Positions 26,104 through 34,472 of a stretch of DNA of 64,000 nucleotides are shown here, in pieces. Each line of letters begins with the position of its first letter. The stretch's first letter is position 1. The translations under genes were made by a program, and so were the position numbers. This DNA comes from Thermoplasmata archaeon (lineage in GTDB: Archaea; Thermoplasmatota; Thermoplasmata; Lutacidiplasmatales; UBA184). Location of the stretch: the NCBI GenBank assembly GCA_021819135.1, contig JAKASE010000007.1, positions 1-64,000 on the forward strand, written 5' to 3'. The notes beneath the pieces are model-generated. The model saw only the letters and a list, made by a program, of their open reading frames with translations, ran no database searches and had not been told where the DNA came from.

Positions 26104-26190
26104 TCTCCCGTCGGTCGGCCGGCCCGGTCCTCGCCCTCGGTTCCGGGGACGCCCCCATCCCTTCGGGGGGCCCCCCCGAGGACCTCTATC

Positions 26191-26210
26191 ATGTAGACCG
26201 TTGTCTACAT
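26191..26210. promoter_or_regulatory. Palindromic ArsR operator
   Basis: Perfect inverted repeat ATGTAGAC-N4-GTCTACAT immediately upstream of arsR, overlapping the probable TATA element (ACATATAG, 26207-26214). ArsR-type repressors bind such dyads and leave them when As(III) binds, so the arsRMC-acr3 operon is probably self-repressed. Confidence 0.8.
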
Positions 26211-26216
26211 ATAGTC

Positions 26217-26606
26217 ATGTCGATATCGGTAAACACGATGTCGGCTTCCCAGGTCGAGGACGGGCTCGAGGAACGGCTCCTGCGCCTGCGGGGCGAGGCG
26301 CCGAGCTGCTCGTGCGTGCCCGAGTACGTCGACGACGCGAAGAAGATCCGCGGTTCCCCGAAGTTCCCCGCCGCGCTCGCGCGCCTGCGCGCGCTCGCCG
26401 ACGAAAAGCGTCTCCTGGTCGTGGCGCTGCTGAAGCGCCGCGACGAGCTCTGCGCCTGCGAGATCCAGGCGGCCACGGGGCTCACCCACGCGACCGTGAG
26501 CCATCACATGGGCGTGCTGGCGGACGCCGGGCTCGTCCGAGCGCGTCGCGACGGGAAGTGGATGTACTACCGGCTCGCCCGGACCCCGGAGGAGCTCCTC
26601 CCATGA
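26217..26606 (+). CDS. arsR: ArsR-family arsenic-responsive repressor
   Basis: 129 residues. A winged-helix repressor with the As(III)-sensing ELCACEI motif (CxC in the recognition region; C72 and C74 when counted from the second ATG) and the helix-turn-helix THATVSHHMGVLADAGLV. An extra N-terminal CSCVPEY may supply a further thiol. ATG 26217 gives the longest form. If the TATA element is ACATATAG at 26207-26214, a leaderless start at ATG 26238 (122 residues) is more likely. It leads arsR-arsM-arsC-acr3 and overlaps arsM by ATGA. Confidence 0.9.
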   Translation: MSISVNTMSASQVEDGLEERLLRLRGEAPSCSCVPEYVDDAKKIRGSPKFPAALARLRALADEKRLLVVALLKRRDELCACEIQAATGLTHATVSHHMGVLADAGLVRARRDGKWMYYRLARTPEELLP

Positions 26607-27445
26607 GCGGGTCCGAGGCCCCCCCCGCCGGGACGGACGATGCCCGGCGGATGCAGGTGCGCGACCGGTACGCCCGCGCTGCGACGTCCGGGGGATGCTG
26701 CGGATCGTCGGGGGAGAACGCCTCCTCCTGCTGCGGCGGGAGCGGCTCGGACTCCGGTGGATGCGGCACGACCGACACGCTGATCCAGCTGGGGTACACG
26801 GCCGAGGAGATCGCCGGCATTCCTCCCGAGGCGAACCTGGGGCTCGGCTGCGGCAACCCGACCGCGCTCGGGTCACTACGGCCCGGCGAGGTCGTCCTCG
26901 ACCTCGGCAGCGGGGCGGGGATCGACTGCTTCCTGGCCGCGAAGAAGGTCGGGGGGATCGGCCGGGTCATCGGGGTCGACATGACCCCCGAGATGGTCGC
27001 GAAGGCACGGGCGAACGGACGCGCCTCCGGCCTCGCGAACGTCGAGTTCCGCCTGGGAGAGATCGAGCATCTTCCCGTCGCGGACCGGTCGGTGGACGTC
27101 GTGATCTCGAACTGCGTCATCAACCTGGTCCCCGACAAGTACTCGGTCTACCGGGAGGCGTTCCGGGTCCTGCGGCCCGGCGGCCGGTTCGCGGTCTCCG
27201 ACGTGGTCGCGACGCGCCCGATCACTGCCGACGAGCGGGCCGACCCGTCGCTCTGGTCGTCGTGCTCCTCGGGGGCGCTCGAGGTTCCCGAGATCCGGGA
27301 GCGGCTCGCCTCGGCGGGATTCGACCGGATCGACATCGCCTTGAAGGTCTCCGCCGGCGAGGCCGAGTCGCTGGACGGCCAACGATCGCTGGGCGTGGTC
27401 CCGGCCGACATCCGGGCCTACCGGCCGGCGGAGGGACCCGGGTGA
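26603..27445 (+). CDS. arsM: Arsenite S-adenosylmethionine methyltransferase
   Basis: 280 residues. It methylates As(III) to less toxic or volatile species. SAM motif [20 protein letters not shown], the acidic [10 protein letters not shown], and the arsenic-binding Cys positions ([13 protein letters not shown] and WSSCSSGAL) are all present. The N-terminal Cys/Gly-rich patch [17 protein letters not shown] is longer than usual and may bind As. It follows arsR with ATGA and overlaps arsC with GTGA. Confidence 0.93.
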   Translation: MSGSEAPPAGTDDARRMQVRDRYARAATSGGCCGSSGENASSCCGGSGSDSGGCGTTDTLIQLGYTAEEIAGIPPEANLGLGCGNPTALGSLRPGEVVLDLGSGAGIDCFLAAKKVGGIGRVIGVDMTPEMVAKARANGRASGLANVEFRLGEIEHLPVADRSVDVVISNCVINLVPDKYSVYREAFRVLRPGGRFAVSDVVATRPITADERADPSLWSSCSSGALEVPEIRERLASAGFDRIDIALKVSAGEAESLDGQRSLGVVPADIRAYRPAEGPG

Positions 27446-27891
27446 CGGTCCGGACGGTCCTGTTCATCTGTGTCAAGAACGCCGCCCGCTCGCTGATGGC
27501 GGAGGCGATCTTCAACGCCCACCCGCCGGACGGATGGCGAGCGGAGTCCGCGGGGACCCGGCCGGCATCCCGCCCGAACCCTCGCACCGCCGGGATGCTC
27601 GCGGAGATCGGGCTCCCGCTTCCGCCGCATCCCCCCCGCGAGCTCACGAACGGGATGATGACGGAGGCGGCGCTCCGGATCACGATGGGATGCCTCGACA
27701 GCGCGAGCTGCCCGGCGCGCCTGAAGACCCTGCCGGTCACGGACTGGGCGCTCCCGGATCCCGGGGCGCTCGACGACGCCGGCTTCCGGCGCGTTCGGGA
27801 CGAGATCCGCGCGCGGGTGGACCGCCTGCGGGACGATCTCGCCCGCGCTCCCCGGCCCGATCGCGGACCCTGGGTCTCCCGCGCGGTGTGA
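27442..27891 (+). CDS. arsC: ArsC-type arsenate reductase (LMW phosphatase fold)
   Basis: 149 residues. The P-loop CVKNAARS (C10 to R16, CX5R) at the N-terminus is the nucleophile site of thioredoxin-coupled arsenate reductases and low-molecular-weight tyrosine phosphatases. [13 protein letters not shown] holds the further Cys residues used in the disulfide relay, and DWALPDPG carries the catalytic Asp. The ars context favours arsenate as substrate. GTG 27442 overlaps the arsM stop (GTGA). Confidence 0.88.
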   Translation: MTVRTVLFICVKNAARSLMAEAIFNAHPPDGWRAESAGTRPASRPNPRTAGMLAEIGLPLPPHPPRELTNGMMTEAALRITMGCLDSASCPARLKTLPVTDWALPDPGALDDAGFRRVRDEIRARVDRLRDDLARAPRPDRGPWVSRAV

Positions 27892-27935
27892 CGGCACCGT
27901 CGGTCCGGGAACCGAAGGGCGGAGGAGGAGGACCG

Positions 27936-29030
27936 ATGGCGTCGTGGCGCGGCGGACCCCGCCTCCGCCTTCTCGACCGATACCTCACGCTCTGGATCTT
28001 CGCCGCCATGGCCGGAGGGATCGGGGCGGGATGGGGGTTCCCCGCGATCGAGCCGACCCTCGAACGCCTGAGCATCGGCACGACCTCGGTCCCGATCGCG
28101 GTCGGCCTCATCCTGATGATGTACCCCCCGCTCGCGCGGGTGCGCTACGAGGAGCTCGGCGCCGTCTTCCGGGACCGGAAGGTGCTCGCCCTCTCCCTGG
28201 TCGAGAACTGGGTGATCGGTCCGGTCCTCATGTTCGCCCTCGCCATCGTCTTCCTCCGAGGGTACCCGGACTACATGGCCGGCCTCATCCTGATCGGGCT
28301 CGCCCGCTGCATCGCGATGGTGATCGTCTGGAACCAGCTCGCCCAGGGCAACACGCAGTACGCGGCCGCTCTCGTGGCGTTCAACTCCGTGTTCCAGGTG
28401 TTCTTCTTCTCGCTCTACGCGTGGATCTTCGTGACGGTGCTTCCCGCCTGGCTCGGCCTTACCGGGGCGGCGGTCCCGGTGTCGCTCGGGGAGGTCGCCG
28501 AGACCGTCCTCATCTACCTCGGGATCCCGTTCGTCGCCGGCATGCTCACGCGCGCCGTGCTGGTCCGCCGCCGGGGGCGGACCTGGTACGAGACGCATTT
28601 CGTCCGGCGGACGAGCCCGATCACGCTCATCGCCCTCCTGTTCACGGTGATCGTGATGTTCTCGCTGAAGGGATCGTACATCGTCGACCTGCCGTTCGCG
28701 GCCCTGCTCATCGCGCTCCCGCTCCTCGTCTACTTCGTCCTGATGTTCTTCGTCTCGTTCGGGCTCGGCCGCAAGCTCGGGGCGAACTACCCCACGACGA
28801 CCGCGCTGTCCTTCACCGCGGCGAGCAACAACTTCGAGCTCGCGATCGCGGTCGCCGTCTCGGTCTTCGGCATCGGCTCCGGAGAGGCGTTCGCCGCGGT
28901 CATCGGCCCGCTCGTGGAGGTGCCGGTCATGCTGGGGCTCGTCAGCGTCGCGCGCTCCCTCCAGCGCCGGTACTTCCGGGATGAGGCCGGCGCGGTCCCC
29001 GCCTCGGAGCCGGTCCCCGAGCCCGGCTGA
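27936..29030 (+). CDS. acr3: Arsenite efflux permease Acr3
   Basis: 364 residues, about ten helices. Acr3 exports As(III). The family's catalytic Cys region is [18 protein letters not shown], and the conserved [15 protein letters not shown] and [20 protein letters not shown] are present. ATG 27936 is preceded by a strong Shine-Dalgarno run GGAGGAGGAGG (27921-27931). An in-frame GTG at 27888 overlaps the arsC stop and would add 16 residues, so initiation could also be coupled there. Confidence 0.93.
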   Translation: MASWRGGPRLRLLDRYLTLWIFAAMAGGIGAGWGFPAIEPTLERLSIGTTSVPIAVGLILMMYPPLARVRYEELGAVFRDRKVLALSLVENWVIGPVLMFALAIVFLRGYPDYMAGLILIGLARCIAMVIVWNQLAQGNTQYAAALVAFNSVFQVFFFSLYAWIFVTVLPAWLGLTGAAVPVSLGEVAETVLIYLGIPFVAGMLTRAVLVRRRGRTWYETHFVRRTSPITLIALLFTVIVMFSLKGSYIVDLPFAALLIALPLLVYFVLMFFVSFGLGRKLGANYPTTTALSFTAASNNFELAIAVAVSVFGIGSGEAFAAVIGPLVEVPVMLGLVSVARSLQRRYFRDEAGAVPASEPVPEPG

Positions 29031-29083
29031 GCGCCTCCGGGGACGGGGGACCCCCGATGCGGTCCTATTCCACGCCCGGGGTG

Positions 29084-29380
29084 TCAATACCGCGGTTCGT
29101 AGAGCTCGACCCGTCCGCACCTCGGACAGATGTAGGCGTCCCAGAGGATCGGGCCGGTCGCCTCCTGGGGGATCGGAACGCGCCGGGGCACCCCGAGCGG
29201 GCTGCGGCAGTTCCCGCAGACCTGCGGAGGCGAGGGCGCAAGCTCCGGCTCCGGTGCCGGTCCGGGCGACGGGGCCCCGGGAGGAGAGGGAGCCGGAGTG
29301 ATCGGCAGGCGGCAGAACGGACAGATCCGCGTATGCGGGAGGAGGACCGTGCCGCAGTTCGGGCAGAACGCTTCGGCCAT
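29084..29380 (-). CDS. Double zinc-ribbon protein
   Basis: 98 residues. The N-terminal ribbon CPNCGTVLLPHTRICPFC has two CxxC pairs; a Pro/Ala-rich linker of about 30 residues follows, then a second unit CGNCRSPLG...ICPRCGRVELYEP with two more CxxC pairs. It has the plan of small archaeal zinc-ribbon adaptor proteins; the partner is unknown. ATG 29380 (MAEAFCPNCG) is preferred to the frame's first ATG at 29401. Confidence 0.75.
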   Translation of the reverse strand: MAEAFCPNCGTVLLPHTRICPFCRLPITPAPSPPGAPSPGPAPEPELAPSPPQVCGNCRSPLGVPRRVPIPQEATGPILWDAYICPRCGRVELYEPRY

Positions 29381-29472
29381 CGAGGGAGACCGAAGGGACA
29401 CGCGCCCCTAAGTCCTTCGCGACCCACGACGGCGCTATCGGAGGGGCCGGGTGTCGCCCCGCGGGCCTTTCC

Positions 29473-30786
29473 GTGCCGAACGCTCCCTCCGCGCCTCCGC
29501 CGTCTCCGTCCCTGCACCGGGCGATCCGGACCCGGCACGCGGTCGCGCTCTACGTGAGCTCCGTCCTCGGGAGCGGGATCCTCGTCCTTCCGGGGCTGAC
29601 CGCGCAGATCGCCGGCCCCGCGTCGCTGCTCGCGTGGGCGCTCCTCGCGGTCGCGAGCGTCCCGTTCGCGCTGACGTTCGCCTCCCTCTCCGCCCGTCAC
29701 CCCGAATCCGGCGGGGTCTACGGGTTCGCGCGGGAGGCGTTCGGGGGGACCGCGGCGCGGGTCACCGGCTGGCTCTTCGCGCTCTGGGAGTTCACCGGCG
29801 CCCCGGCGGTCGCGCTGATCGCCGCCTCGTACCTCGGGTACGCCTTTCCGCTCGACCGGCCCGAGACGTTCCTCCTCGGGTTCGGGATCCTCGTGGCGGC
29901 GTTCGCCATCAACTACCGCGGGATCTCCTTCTCGAGCAAGGTCCAGCTCGCGGTCATCGTGTCGATCATCGCGCTCCTCCTCGGGACGATCGCGCTCTCG
30001 GGGATGCGGGTACGCCCGGAGAACTTCGCGCCGTTCCTCCCGTACGGCCTCGTGCCGATCGGCACCGCCGCGGCGCTGATCTTCTGGTCGTTCCTCGGGT
30101 ACGAGAACGTCTCCAACGTCGCCGAGGAGTTCGAGGACCCGGCCCGGGACTTCCCCCGGGCCGTCTACCTGAGCACCGCGCTCGTCGGGGGACTCTACTT
30201 CGCGGTCGCGTTCGTCACCGTCGGGACCGCGGCCTACGTCGCGGGAGGGAGCGTCGCCCCGTTCGCCGCGATCCTCGGCAACGTCCTCGGACCGTTCGGC
30301 GCGATGGGCACCGCGGTCCTCGCCGTGTTCATCATCTTCGGGGTCGTGAACGCCTACACGGCGGGGATGTCCCGCGTCCTGTACGCGACCGCGCGGGACG
30401 GAGGACTCCCCCGGGGCCTCGCGCACCTCGACCCGGTGCGCCGGATCCCCGACCGGGCCCTCCTCGTCATGATCGTCGGCGTGGGGATCGTCCTCACGGT
30501 GTACTACTTCGCGAACGTCAGCCTCACGTCGGCCCTCCTGGTCTCGAGCGGCGCGGCGATCGCGGTCTACATCCTCGGCTCGGCGGCGGGCGTGCGCCTC
30601 CGGCCGGTCGTCGGTCGGTCGGGACGGCCGAACCGGTGGCTCGCGGGGATCTCGCTCGCGATCTCGATCGGGGTCCTTCCGTTCATCGGCCCCCTCGCGC
30701 TCGTGAGCCTCGCGGTCGTCCTCGCCGCGATCGCGTACGCCTATCTCGATCGGCGTCGGTCCGGGGCACGCGCGCCGGGTCGATGA
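29473..30786 (+). CDS. APC-family amino acid permease
   Basis: 437 residues, about twelve helices. Family marks are the first-helix SSVLGSGILVLPGLTAQ (Gly-rich substrate loop), HPESGGVYGFAREAFGG, FWSFLGYENVSNVAEEFEDPARDFPRA (helix 6-7 loop) and YTAGMSRVLYATARDGGLP. It imports or exchanges amino acids with protons or other amino acids; the substrate cannot be told. GTG 29473 is the only start before the first helix. It appears to be a single-gene unit. Confidence 0.87.
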   Translation: MPNAPSAPPPSPSLHRAIRTRHAVALYVSSVLGSGILVLPGLTAQIAGPASLLAWALLAVASVPFALTFASLSARHPESGGVYGFAREAFGGTAARVTGWLFALWEFTGAPAVALIAASYLGYAFPLDRPETFLLGFGILVAAFAINYRGISFSSKVQLAVIVSIIALLLGTIALSGMRVRPENFAPFLPYGLVPIGTAAALIFWSFLGYENVSNVAEEFEDPARDFPRAVYLSTALVGGLYFAVAFVTVGTAAYVAGGSVAPFAAILGNVLGPFGAMGTAVLAVFIIFGVVNAYTAGMSRVLYATARDGGLPRGLAHLDPVRRIPDRALLVMIVGVGIVLTVYYFANVSLTSALLVSSGAAIAVYILGSAAGVRLRPVVGRSGRPNRWLAGISLAISIGVLPFIGPLALVSLAVVLAAIAYAYLDRRRSGARAPGR

Positions 30787-30835
30787 ACCGGCTCGGCCGG
30801 TGCCCCGCTACGCGTTCCGCCCCGGCCCGTCCCGG

Positions 30836-31540
30836 TCACGGCGCGGAGGATCCCGTCCCTCGGGCGCCGGGCCGGTCGTACCGGACGAACGGGCCCTCCA
30901 TGTACTCGAGGACCTTCTCCCGACCGAACTCCCGTCCGAGATCGAAGGCGAGGCGGAGCGCGTCGTCGCGCTCCGGGTCGGTGGGAGGCGGCAACGCCGC
31001 CACGGTGGTCGTGATCGGGGTCGCGTGCCGGTCGATGCACACGAGGACCCCCTCGAGCGAGGGGAAGGCGAGCTGGAAGAGCCGGACCTGGAGCGCGACG
31101 TCCGGCGGCGGGGGGATCGCGAGGTAGCTCTTGAGCTCGTAGAAGCGGCTTCGGCCGTCCCAGAAGTCCGGTTGCGCGTAGACCCCCACCTCGCCGCCGA
31201 TGACGATGACCCGCGACTTCGGCCGGGTGAGCCCGAAGATCGCGCTGCGGCGATAGGCCTGCACCACGTCGCGGACCCGGGCGAGGATGCGTTCCCGCTC
31301 CGCCGAGGGGAGCTCCACCGCGGCCTCGGCGAGCGCTTCGCCGAGGAGCGCCCCCGCGTGGGCGAGCGCGGCGGTCTGCGTCGGCCGTCGACCGAGGCGC
31401 GCTTCGTAGCCGACCTGGGCGAGGGTCCCGTCGATCGCCTTCCCGACCGCCATCGCGACCTGGTCCGCCTCGGTCGGGGGAGGACGGGGGAACGTCCGCT
31501 GGACGACCTCGTGGGTCGCGAGCGTGCGGAGGACGGTCAT
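30836..31540 (-). CDS. PD-(D/E)XK nuclease-like protein
   Basis: 234 residues. A helical N-terminal half precedes a probable restriction-nuclease fold: VIVIGGEVGVYAQPDFWDGRSRFYELKSYL has D125 and E135-x-K137 in the PD...ExK arrangement. The helical lead-in and the loose family resemblance suggest a DNA or RNA processing nuclease or an inactive relative. No methylase or helicase is adjacent. An AT-rich GAAATTCG about 27 bases upstream supports a leaderless ATG at 31540. It is divergent from the thioredoxin gene. Confidence 0.6.
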   Translation of the reverse strand: MTVLRTLATHEVVQRTFPRPPPTEADQVAMAVGKAIDGTLAQVGYEARLGRRPTQTAALAHAGALLGEALAEAAVELPSAERERILARVRDVVQAYRRSAIFGLTRPKSRVIVIGGEVGVYAQPDFWDGRSRFYELKSYLAIPPPPDVALQVRLFQLAFPSLEGVLVCIDRHATPITTTVAALPPPTDPERDDALRLAFDLGREFGREKVLEYMEGPFVRYDRPGARGTGSSAP

Positions 31541-31696
31541 CCCGAGGGCACGAGGCCTCGGGGGCTATCGAATTTCCGCCGGCTCCCTCCCGGTCGCCGT
31601 CCGGGTCGGTCGGCCGAGGGGAGGTCGCCCCGGGTCGACGGTGCGCCCAAGTACTCCGGTGGCACCCGGGGGCCGCGACCGGGAGGAAACGGCATC

Positions 31697-32122
31697 ATGG
31701 GTTGGTTCTCGAGCCTGCGGAAGCGCGAGGAGGAGGCCCCGCCGGCTTCGGCGGAGCCGGCTCCGGCACCGGCCCGGGCCCGTCGGTCGGGCGGCGCGCC
31801 GGACCGTCTCACGTCGCTCAACTTCGACCGGTACCTCCGGGAGCACCCCCGGGTCGTGGTCGACGTCTGGGCTCCCTGGTGCGTCCCGTGCCGGGCGTTC
31901 GCGCCTACGTTCCAGGCGGCCGCCTCCGAGTGGGGGGAGTGGGTCGGGTTCGGGAAGGTCCATGCCGACCACGAGCCGTCGCTCGTCGCCCGCTTCTCGA
32001 TCCGGTCGATCCCGTCGCTCCTGTTCTTCCGCGATGGCGAGCTCGTGCGCTCCGAGACGGGGGTCATCTCGGCCGACCGCCTCGAAAAGCACCTTCACAA
32101 GGTATTCCGGGACCTCCCCTGA
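31697..32122 (+). CDS. Thioredoxin-like protein
   Basis: 141 residues. The active site WCVPC is at 61-65 within VVVDVWAPWCVPCRAFAPTF, followed by the cis-Pro segment IRSIPSLLFFRDGE. The N-terminal 38 residues are Pro/Ala/Glu-rich and disordered, longer than in ordinary thioredoxins. A general disulfide reductase role is likely, and it could feed electrons to ArsC encoded 4 kb away, which is inference. Confidence 0.88.
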   Translation: MGWFSSLRKREEEAPPASAEPAPAPARARRSGGAPDRLTSLNFDRYLREHPRVVVDVWAPWCVPCRAFAPTFQAAASEWGEWVGFGKVHADHEPSLVARFSIRSIPSLLFFRDGELVRSETGVISADRLEKHLHKVFRDLP

Positions 32123-32192
32123 GGGTCCCGCCGGACCGGCGCGCCGCGCGCGGGGCCGGCTCGCGTCCCGGCGTCGGACGGCGATCGATGAT

Positions 32193-33404
32193 CTACACGA
32201 CCGCGATCACGCCGCAGAGCACGACCGAGAAGAGGCTCGCCCAGTACGCCCACCGCCAGAACCCGCGGGAGGCCCTCCTCCCCATGATCCGCGCGTCGGA
32301 GGCGATGCGCCCGACGAGGACCCCGGGCGCGATGAGGATGAAGACGAGCGCGACCATCATCAGCAGGACGAGCGAGAGCGGGTGGGGGTAGAGGAACGGG
32401 ACCACGACCGCCGGGATGCTCTCGACCGCGTACAGCCAGACCGCCCGCTTCCGCGGGAGCCCGACCGCTTCGACGACCCCCCAGGCGCTCCCGAGCGAGA
32501 TCACGACCAGCGCGAGGAACGCCGCGGCGACGAGCCCGATCGCGAACGCGTACGGAAGGAGCGCGCCGCCGACCGTCGCGAGGGCGGCGGCGACCCCGCT
32601 CGTCGTGAAGAGGTTCGCCGACCCCGGCATCCCGGCGCCGAGCATCAGGAAGGCGACCATCAATAGCTCGCTGACGACCGCCCCGACCAGCGTCTCGATC
32701 CGGACGCTGCGGACGGTCGACCCGTCCTTCTCGGCGGTCGCCGACGACTGGAAGAACAGCATGAACGGCATCACGACCGCCCCGGCGTTCGCGGCGAGCA
32801 GGAAGAGGAACGAGGGATCGGTCGAGAAGTAGACCGGGCTGTACGGAAGCACGCCGCGCATCATCAGGGCGGCGCCGACCGTGAGGATGAACACCGCCGA
32901 GACCCCGAGGAGGACCCGCTCGGCCCAGACGTACTTCCCGCGGGCGATCAGCCCGACGTGGAAGACGAACGCCGTGGGCAGGCTGAGGTAGAGCGGCACG
33001 CCGAAGATGCCGAGCGCGAGCCCGATCGCCGCGTACTCGGCGATGTAGCTCGCGACGTCCGCGACCGCGACCGGCAGCGAGAGCGCGAGGCTCGCCCGCG
33101 GGGAGAGGTTCTCCCGGACGAGCTCCCCGAGCCCCTTGCCCGTGACCGCGCCGATCCGCCCGGCGGCCTCCTGGACGAAGAAGAGGGGCACGATCAGGAG
33201 GAGGAGGAACCAGACGAGGTCGTAGCGGTAGGCGACGCCGGACTCTAGACCGGTCAGGATGCTGGCCGCGTCGACGTCCGCGATCATCACGAGCCAGGCC
33301 GGGCCCCAGGTTCGCCACCAGGGGCGGGCCGTCCGATGGGTCGTCGCCGAACGCGTCGGCGACGCGATCTCGGGGTATCCGGGGACCTCGCGCGTGGCGA
33401 CCAT
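32193..33404 (-). CDS. Nramp-related divalent metal transporter
   Basis: 403 residues, about eleven helices. The first helix aligns with Nramp (WGPAWLVMIADVDAASILTG), but the metal-binding DPGN is DAAS (45-48) and the sixth-helix MPHN is MPFM (212-215). The Asp and Met ligands remain while the Asn and His are lost. That pattern departs from Mn/Fe-type Nramps and suggests altered ion choice, as in the NRMT branch. A palindrome shared with the HTH-ferritin regulator gene lies in its promoter region. Start ATG 33404. Confidence 0.82.
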   Translation of the reverse strand: MVATREVPGYPEIASPTRSATTHRTARPWWRTWGPAWLVMIADVDAASILTGLESGVAYRYDLVWFLLLLIVPLFFVQEAAGRIGAVTGKGLGELVRENLSPRASLALSLPVAVADVASYIAEYAAIGLALGIFGVPLYLSLPTAFVFHVGLIARGKYVWAERVLLGVSAVFILTVGAALMMRGVLPYSPVYFSTDPSFLFLLAANAGAVVMPFMLFFQSSATAEKDGSTVRSVRIETLVGAVVSELLMVAFLMLGAGMPGSANLFTTSGVAAALATVGGALLPYAFAIGLVAAAFLALVVISLGSAWGVVEAVGLPRKRAVWLYAVESIPAVVVPFLYPHPLSLVLLMMVALVFILIAPGVLVGRIASDARIMGRRASRGFWRWAYWASLFSVVLCGVIAVV

Positions 33405-33478
33405 GACCGAGAGAGCGGGGCCGGGAGACCCGACCCCGCCCGGCCGACGCGGAAGGGGGTGGATAAACCCACCGTCCG

Positions 33479-33511
33479 TGACAGTTCACCCAACTAATTC
33501 ACAGTGTGACC
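33479..33511. promoter_or_regulatory. Operator-like palindromes upstream of the Nramp-like gene
   Basis: On the minus strand GGTCACACTGTGAATT (33496-33511), followed by the imperfect dyad GTGAACTGTCAC (33479-33490), sits just upstream of a TATA-like GGTTTATCC (about 33461-33469). The first element matches GTTCACACAGTGAATT upstream of the HTH-ferritin gene at 14 of 16 positions. Confidence 0.65.
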
Positions 33512-33580
33512 ATCCCGGCCGGGGTCCGGTTCCGGGCGCCTCCCGTGCTGGTTCCCCGGTCCCCCCCTCGTGGCGAGGGT

Positions 33581-34351
33581 TCACAGGGCGTTCACGACGA
33601 GCCCGAGAACGAACCCGAGGCCGATCCCGACGTAGGTCAGCCGGGTCCTGAGCGCGCTCTCGACCGCGTCGGCGGCCGGCCGGAAAGCGACCCGGAACAT
33701 CGGGATGATCGCGTAGAGGCAGGTCCCGATCGCGAGGGCATCGAACCCGACCGTGAGGGCGTTCGAGGTCCAGTAGTACCCGACGCCCGCCCCGAGGACC
33801 GTGGGCGCCCCGCCGAGGAGGAAGTATGCCGAGAACAGGCCGGCCCGCCGCTCGGGCGTGCCGAGGAGCGGCCCCGCGATCGGGAACCCCTCCGTGACGT
33901 TCTGCAGGAAGAAGCCGGCAAAGAGGACCGCGAGGAGCCCAGAGAGGCCGGCCGCCCAGCTGGCCCCGAGCACCATCCCCTCCGTCAGGTTCTGGAACCC
34001 GATCGCGAGGGCGACGACGAGCGCGGTCGTGGTCGCCGAGACCTCCCCCGGTCCCCGCGTGCCCCGGCTCGCATGCTCGAGAGAGAACAGGACGAAGAAC
34101 GCGCCCAGGACCCCGACCACGAAGATCGCCATGAGCGACGGGTCGGCCACGAACGCGCCGCCCGGGTACAGGATCGCGCTGACGTTCCCCCAGACGTCCG
34201 CGAGGAGGAAGATCAGGATCCCGATCGCGGCCGCGCTGAGCAGGTTGACGAGCCGGGCCGTCCGGCTCCGGCGGAGCACGAGCGGGAGCGACAGGAAGAT
34301 CGCGAGGCCCATGACGGTCGCGAGCCCGATGAGTTCGGCGAAGTGCGCCAC
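33581..34351 (-). CDS. ZIP-family metal transporter, variant binding motifs
   Basis: 256 residues, about eight helices. The ZIP helix-4 and helix-5 motifs appear as QNLTEG (120-125) and QNVTEG (150-155) where HNxPEG is usual: both metal-ligand His residues are Gln and both Pro are Thr, while Asn and Glu stay. The usual His-rich loop is absent. Metal specificity is therefore uncertain. It is divergent from the HTH-ferritin regulator across a promoter region that contains the shared palindrome. Confidence 0.8.
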   Translation of the reverse strand: MAHFAELIGLATVMGLAIFLSLPLVLRRSRTARLVNLLSAAAIGILIFLLADVWGNVSAILYPGGAFVADPSLMAIFVVGVLGAFFVLFSLEHASRGTRGPGEVSATTTALVVALAIGFQNLTEGMVLGASWAAGLSGLLAVLFAGFFLQNVTEGFPIAGPLLGTPERRAGLFSAYFLLGGAPTVLGAGVGYYWTSNALTVGFDALAIGTCLYAIIPMFRVAFRPAADAVESALRTRLTYVGIGLGFVLGLVVNAL

Positions 34352-34383
34352 GTTCGTCCCGTCCGAATTTGCCTACCTAGAGG

Positions 34384-34445
34384 TGAGTATTTAATTGCAC
34401 CCTTTGTGATGCCTATGTGTAATAGTTCACACAGTGAATTTAGAT
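34384..34445. promoter_or_regulatory. Divergent promoters and operator between ZIP-like and HTH-ferritin genes
   Basis: AT-rich gap. AATTAAATACTC on the minus strand (34385-34396) is the TATA box for the ZIP-like gene. The dyad TTCAC-ACA-GTGAA (34426-34438) directly abuts the AT-rich AATTTAGATA (34437-34446) that would serve the plus-strand gene leaderlessly at ATG 34473. A regulator bound at the dyad could block the TATA-binding protein. Confidence 0.7.
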
Positions 34446-34472
34446 ACCCGCCGACCTTGCTCACGGTGCGAT

